From positions 100,605,321-100,669,320 of the forward strand of contig JAOWCC010001634.1 of the NCBI GenBank assembly GCA_030867875.1: a stretch of DNA of 64,000 nt, read 5' to 3'. Below, one piece after another: positions 60,701-64,000 of this stretch. The translations under genes and the position numbers were made by a program. The DNA comes from Actinernus sp. WN-2022 (Eukaryota; Cnidaria; Anthozoa; Actiniaria; Actinernidae). Each line of letters begins with the position of its first letter. Within the stretch, counting starts at the first letter, position 1. The notes under the pieces were generated by a model, which saw nothing but the letters and a program-made list of their open reading frames with translations, was not told the DNA's origin and did no database searches.

Positions 60701-62453
60701 TGGTTAATAGTAACCCTTAGTTCTATCTCAGGTGTGTAACAATTTACTTAAACAGTACTGGTATAATCAACTAAAGTTGATTAAGGTATGCTAACTGCCG
60801 TGGGAAGCAAGTAGCAGCTGACGTTTCAAGTGCTAACCCTTCGTCAGAGCAATTAAGGGCTACTGCTCTGATGAAGGGCTGCTCTCGAAACATTAGCTGC
60901 TACTCGATTCCCATGGCAATTAGCATACCTTTATAATCGAATTTACATGTAGTTGATTATACCAGTATTTATCTTCCCTGCCAACGCAGAACAACACTAG
61001 TTTGTACAGGTACTAGTCACCCATCGTCTTAGTACTTAAACAGTACCTTCTTGGTTGCATTTCCAGCTCCCAATAAGACTGAGTTGATCTTCTGGACAAG
61101 AGAGAGCTCTCTGCATCTTGTATGCATTAGTATACTATAGGCCATGCAAATTGGTGGCACTTGTCTTCCATCAGTTCCCTTGATGTGAGGAGCAGAAATA
61201 GCAACTAAGAAATCTAGAACATCTGGAGCTCGATCTCTCATTTCCACAAGTATGTTATTCCATGTAAACTGCAACAGCTCCTCATCTTTAGCCCTTGGGT
61301 TGCGGAGAACTGAGGGTGTTTCCAGTGTTCTTGAGCACAATACTTGACATTGGTCATCCATGGTCTTTAGCATGAGGAATTTTACACATTCCTTTACCTT
61401 TGGGATAGCCATCACTGCTTCGGCTAACTGCCTTGGGGTTGCATTGATAAGGGAATTAAACACCTTTTCCTTCTCTGCTAGAGTCAAAACATCTGAAGAC
61501 TGTTCTAACAGCTGTAATTGGAAATGTAAGTTTATATCATTTAAGAGATCTATTGCATGATTGTAAGGAATTGGTCATTATTTATGAAGAAAATAACTTT
61601 AAGAGCTTCTGAAGGAGGGGTTGATTTAATAATAATAATAATAATAGTTATCACTCATTACAGAGCAGACAGGCACAAATTGATTTAGGTGATAAGTAGA
61701 GCCTGTTTTATCGCTCGGCCACGCCGCCTCCCCTAAAATTAATTTTCTGTCGCTTTTTTACTACATTGTAATTCCCGTTACCTTGCTATTTTGAAGCCCC
61801 GAACTCGACAAAATATCCAGGCCCGCAGCTACATGTACATGTAGTTGAGCCTGTCTTGATGGAGCCTTGGCCTTTGGTAGAATGCTCTCGGGAAGAACTC
61901 TAGCTCTAGCGTTTTCGAAATCACTCTCAGTTTCCACCTCTCCATTTCCATCTCTTCCTTCTTTTGATAGGGCCAACTGCAAATTGGGTAGAAGGCTTTC
62001 CATCTCAGCTCCGTACTCATCTCCACACGCCATTGGCTTGGGTGCTATGTTTACAAATTTTAAACATGATTTGGCAGTAGGCTTTGTCATTTTACTTCTC
62101 TTCTGTACATGTCTCTCAGTTTCAGTCATGGAAGACGGGCTATCTTCTGTCTTACTTCCTCTTTTACAGCGTTCCATGTTTAGCTGTTGTTCTCTTTTCG
62201 TCTCTTGACATAACAGTCGGAACTCGTTCACTTTCTTTAGCTTTGTAACGCACGACCTGCACACTTTGTTGGACAGTAAAGCGTTTGGCTCAAGGTCTAT
62301 CTCCGCAAACCGTTTTATAATTCCTAATATATTCTCTCTCCTTGCCTTCTCTCCAAATAATTGTACTGGATGATCGTTTTCCCGTAGTTCTTTATTACAG
62401 CACCTACATCTGTTGGAGAACGAGACACTTTTAGTCGGAGTTAACTCCGCCAT
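54739..62453 (-). CDS. ZAD-like zinc module plus DUF6589-type protein, candidate transposase
   Basis: Seven exons, all with GT-AG borders and agreeing phases: 62453-61782, 61511-61047, 59275-58842, 58412-58052, 57177-56733, 56592-56497 and 55841-54739; 3,576 nt, 1,191 aa, no stop or frameshift. Residues 16-68 hold CX2C ... CX2C (Cys16/19/65/68), like a zinc-finger-associated (ZAD) dimerisation module. A Lys/Ser-rich linker follows. The DUF6589-type region spans roughly 380-1080: VVFDNFDFKI, then NKVPLCGDLLGRERVTGAK, then GTLYHLRQHFRMVNVY, and later VNIRGGAGNNYANDLKMEM. These are blocks I know from DUF6589 proteins of cnidarians and fungi. The tail is a highly acidic Asp run. The Asp residues in FDNFD and CGD and the Glu in KMEM are my guess for catalytic positions. 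Start ATGGCGG lies 88 bp inside the right terminal repeat. Confidence 0.82.
57480..57592 (+). repeat. Possible LINE 3' end with ATCT tail in intron 4
   Basis: Sequence ending AATAAAGCAATCTATCTATC resembles the 3' terminus of a short retroposon with a tetranucleotide tail. It lies in the intron of the DUF6589 gene (57178-58051). No target duplication was defined. Confidence 0.4.
57702..57800. repeat. Hairpin in intron 4
   Basis: TGTTTCATCAGGGTTCCA at the left is matched by TGGAACCCTGATGAAACA at the right, with AGAGGGGCGAAGCTCTGATG-type complementarity inside. Non-coding. Confidence 0.75.
59782..60190. mobile_element. piggyBac-like miniature element, copy 2, in intron 2
   Basis: Perfect TTAA at 59778-59781 and 60191-60194 flanks ends AGTGCATAT and ATATGCACT. 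Inverted blocks continue with AAGCCCAAATTAGTT and GATATCGATT. 409 bp, no gene; same family as 49754-50137. TTAA duplication plus this size fits a piggyBac-type MITE. Confidence 0.8.
60455..60622 (-). mobile_element. tRNA-derived SINE
   Basis: On the - strand from about 60620, a tRNA-like head: TGGTTAGCTCAGTGG (A box-like) and GGGTTCAAACCC (B box). It is followed by a non-tRNA body with AAGACC and CAAATGG blocks to about 60455. The cloverleaf is incomplete (no proper acceptor pairing), so it is a SINE head rather than a tRNA gene. It lies in intron 2 of the DUF6589 gene. Confidence 0.7.
60756..60967. repeat. 212-bp palindromic repeat with hammerhead-like cores
   Basis: Ends TACTGGTATAATCAACT and its complement. 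Inside, CTGATGA (60868-60874) is followed 13 bp later by GAAA, and the other arm carries CTGACGA ... GAAAC on the opposite strand. These are the conserved CUGANGA/GAAA elements of hammerhead ribozymes, but stem II is weak. Confidence 0.6.
61630..61740 (-). repeat. Possible truncated tRNA-derived SINE with (ATT)n tail
   Basis: On the - strand, GGGGAGGCGGCGTGGCCGAG resembles the 5' part of a Leu/Ser-type tRNA; the element ends in an ATT-repeat (61630-61650). No B box seen, so it is tentative. In intron 1 of the DUF6589 gene. Confidence 0.4.
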
Positions 62454-62541
62454 TGCGAGCTAGCCATGTGCATTTGTTATGAAAATTTACTTCCGGTTAT
62501 TTTTGCGCATGAGCAGTTCTAAGCCAATCAGATTCGTCCAT

Positions 62542-62731
62542 AAAATGGATTATCCCAGAGCTCTTCGCTTTTCGTGTCCGCTGGCCGAAAAAAAGCGCAG
62601 GCTCTGGGGACGAGATTGGAGAAAACGGTGACTCTAGCGCGCGCTATCACGCAATCAATCTTGCGCGAGTGATAACGTAATCTATCGTAGGATTTGTAAG
62701 AGCCACAAATCGTGAGCTTGGGCTGCCTGTG
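62542..62731 (-). repeat. Right terminal inverted repeat, uninterrupted
   Basis: 190 bp from AAAATGGATTATCCCAGAGC to the terminal GGGCTGCCTGTG, inverted with respect to the left repeat. It starts 88 bp upstream of the DUF6589 start codon and so probably contains that promoter. Confidence 0.88.
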
Positions 62732-62738
62732 GATAACC
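62732..62738 (+). other. Target site duplication, right copy (GATAACC)
   Basis: Direct repeat of 50485-50491, abutting the right terminus. Confidence 0.85.
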
Positions 62739-62822
62739 AACCAATCAGAGTAAATATCAAACAATAGCGCAATTTTCAAAACAAAACAAACGGCCGCAAT
62801 GCGTCTAGGGTGATTGTGGGCC

Positions 62823-64000
62823 TTTAAGCCCGATCGTTTCCGTGACAAAACAGCACCTGGTAGCCCAGGTTATCCCGTCTGCAGACAGCGCTCTTAAAGC
62901 GTTTCACCTGCAGCATCACTGACTTCGCTGTTGCTGCTGCAGGACGCCATCTTGATTGTCAAATAATCCGACGAATCCCACACTGCCCTCAAATTTCCAG
63001 ATTTTCAGTTGAAAAAGAAAGTAAGGAAAGTGAATCAGCAAATTAATAATTCAGTTGGTAAGTTTTTTGCTCCTAAAAAAGGAAGAGAAAAATGCTGTCG
63101 ATGCTTATTTGAAACTGAAATAAATGCTCGTTTTGCATCAGTTATGCAATTAAAAAATGCTAGCACAATCGACAAGGCAGGTCTGTAACAATACTACGCT
63201 TGTCGGTCATGATCCTACATGGTTTCTGCACAGAAACTCGACACATCGCAGTAAAGACTGAGGGTTTAAGAGGGATCGACTTAGGAAGTAGAGTTTGAGA
63301 CATGAAGCCACTTATGAACCAGTACTACATTTAAATGCTTAAAAATCAAATTCAAATTTTAAAACCAAAATGACGCGCGCGAGTGTGATTTCCCGAGTGA
63401 AATTCACGCATGCACAGATCGATGTTTAGCAGACCTAGCCTGTCTCAAACAAAACAGTTTATATGTTTACGTAGCATAACCCAGCCGTCGTCAAGTCAAT
63501 TGGCAAACTCACCATCTGATTGGCTAGTCAGATGCTTTTATCGATCGACAGTTGACCGTGCGCGCTCTTACATTTTCTAAGTGATTTTTGTCTGCAAAGC
63601 TATAATAATAATAATAATAATAATATTTTGACAGGAAAGCTCCACTCACAATTTGTGATTTTCAGGGAGGTCCTGTATTAAAAATATATATTTCACTAAT
63701 ATATGGAAAACAGGATAGTTAAATGGTCGAAATAAAATAGAAATAGAACAAGGATTATTATGAAATTAAGTTATGTGCCAGTAAGATTTAAAAATTGTTC
63801 AAAAACTCATGAATAATTAATGAGCATTCTGTCCAATCAGATGAAGCAAATCAGTCACGTGCATGCTCCTTTATACCTGATAAAATCTCATCATTCTAAA
63901 AGGCCCGCGGAGGGATTTGAATTCTGTCCCAGAGGGAAACGGGGTTAATGATTGAGACAATGGAATTTCTATTGATGTTTCAGCTTTCTCACTGAATTGC
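62823..64000. other. No gene recognised
   Basis: Contains a seven-unit ATA-type microsatellite at about 63602-63626 and GC-richer patches. No exon or repeat family identified. Confidence 0.4.

Larger units (their letters stand above)
50492..62731. mobile_element. 12,240-bp two-gene DNA transposon (RecQ helicase plus ZAD/DUF6589 protein)
   Basis: Defined by terminal inverted repeats starting CACAGGCAGCCCAAGCTCAC on both sides and a 7-bp duplication GATAACC. The terminal repeat is 190 bp on the right (62542-62731) and the same length on the left after discounting two insertions (50492-50568, 50745-50780, 51586-51662). The inner 77 bp are identical in the two copies and the outer 77 bp differ at about two positions. 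Two convergent genes fill the interior: the helicase (51718-54126, +) and the DUF6589 protein (54739-62453, -), separated by 612 bp. From memory, helicase-encoding Academ elements (AcademH) are the closest described group. I cannot verify whether their ends, duplication length and ZAD module agree. Confidence 0.88.
50394..62822. repeat. Outer inverted repeats: small host element split by the 12.2-kb transposon
   Basis: Outside the 7-bp duplication, GGCCCCACAGTCCCCCTAGA (50394) is matched in inverted orientation by TCTAGGGTGATTGTGGGCC (62804-62822), each followed inwards by CGC.TTGCGG-type sequence. The simplest reading is a small inverted-repeat element of about 200 bp into which the large transposon jumped. 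Confidence 0.6.

Overview
The window looks like nuclear DNA from a cnidarian, most likely an anthozoan such as a stony coral. It is AT-rich, with small exons and GT-AG introns, and one animal gene, a lethal-giant-larvae (LLGL) homologue. It is packed with DNA transposons, inverted-repeat miniature elements, a tRNA-derived SINE and a Ty3/gypsy element of the kinds common in coral and anemone genomes. The phylum call is inference from gene and repeat repertoire; no ribosomal or mitochondrial marker is present.

Layout. (1) 1-10.2 kb: the 3' part of an LLGL gene on the + strand, with long introns carrying duplications and small repeats. (2) 10.2-20.0 kb: no gene recognised, but tandem duplications, hairpins, a 1.37-kb long-inverted-repeat element, three kinds of minisatellite and a 352-bp element with a clean 9-bp target duplication. 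(3) 20.07-24.45 kb: a decayed, 5'-truncated Ty3/gypsy retrotransposon on the - strand, split in its RNase H domain by a 1,074-bp element. (4) 24.5-31.5 kb: gene-poor, with several inverted-repeat elements. (5) 31.56-41.39 kb: a 9.8-kb decayed DNA transposon with inverted ends and a broken gene whose C-terminal part resembles an XPG/PIN-type nuclease plus a Cys-rich finger (Academ-like). It is itself riddled with nested insertions. (6) 44.39-45.98 kb: the long last exon of an ankyrin-repeat gene. (7) 50.49-62.73 kb: the most striking object, a 12,240-bp two-gene DNA transposon.

The 12.2-kb element ends in inverted repeats of 190 bp (reconstructed on the left) and is flanked by the 7-bp duplication GATAACC. 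It carries two convergent genes with no stop or frameshift: a 568-aa RecQ-type helicase (+, two exons) and a 1,191-aa protein (-, seven exons) with an N-terminal ZAD-like CX2C...CX2C zinc module followed by a DUF6589-type region. Each start codon lies within 100 bp of a terminal repeat, so the repeats probably carry both promoters. A 332-bp hairpin element at 30.24 kb has the same ends and its own 7-bp duplication (CTCCGAG), and looks like a non-autonomous partner. From memory the helicase-encoding branch of the Academ superfamily (AcademH) is the nearest described relative. The 7-bp duplication and the ZAD-RecQ combination should be checked against that description. Introns of the - strand gene and the left terminal repeat carry later insertions, so the copy is not brand-new although its coding regions are open.
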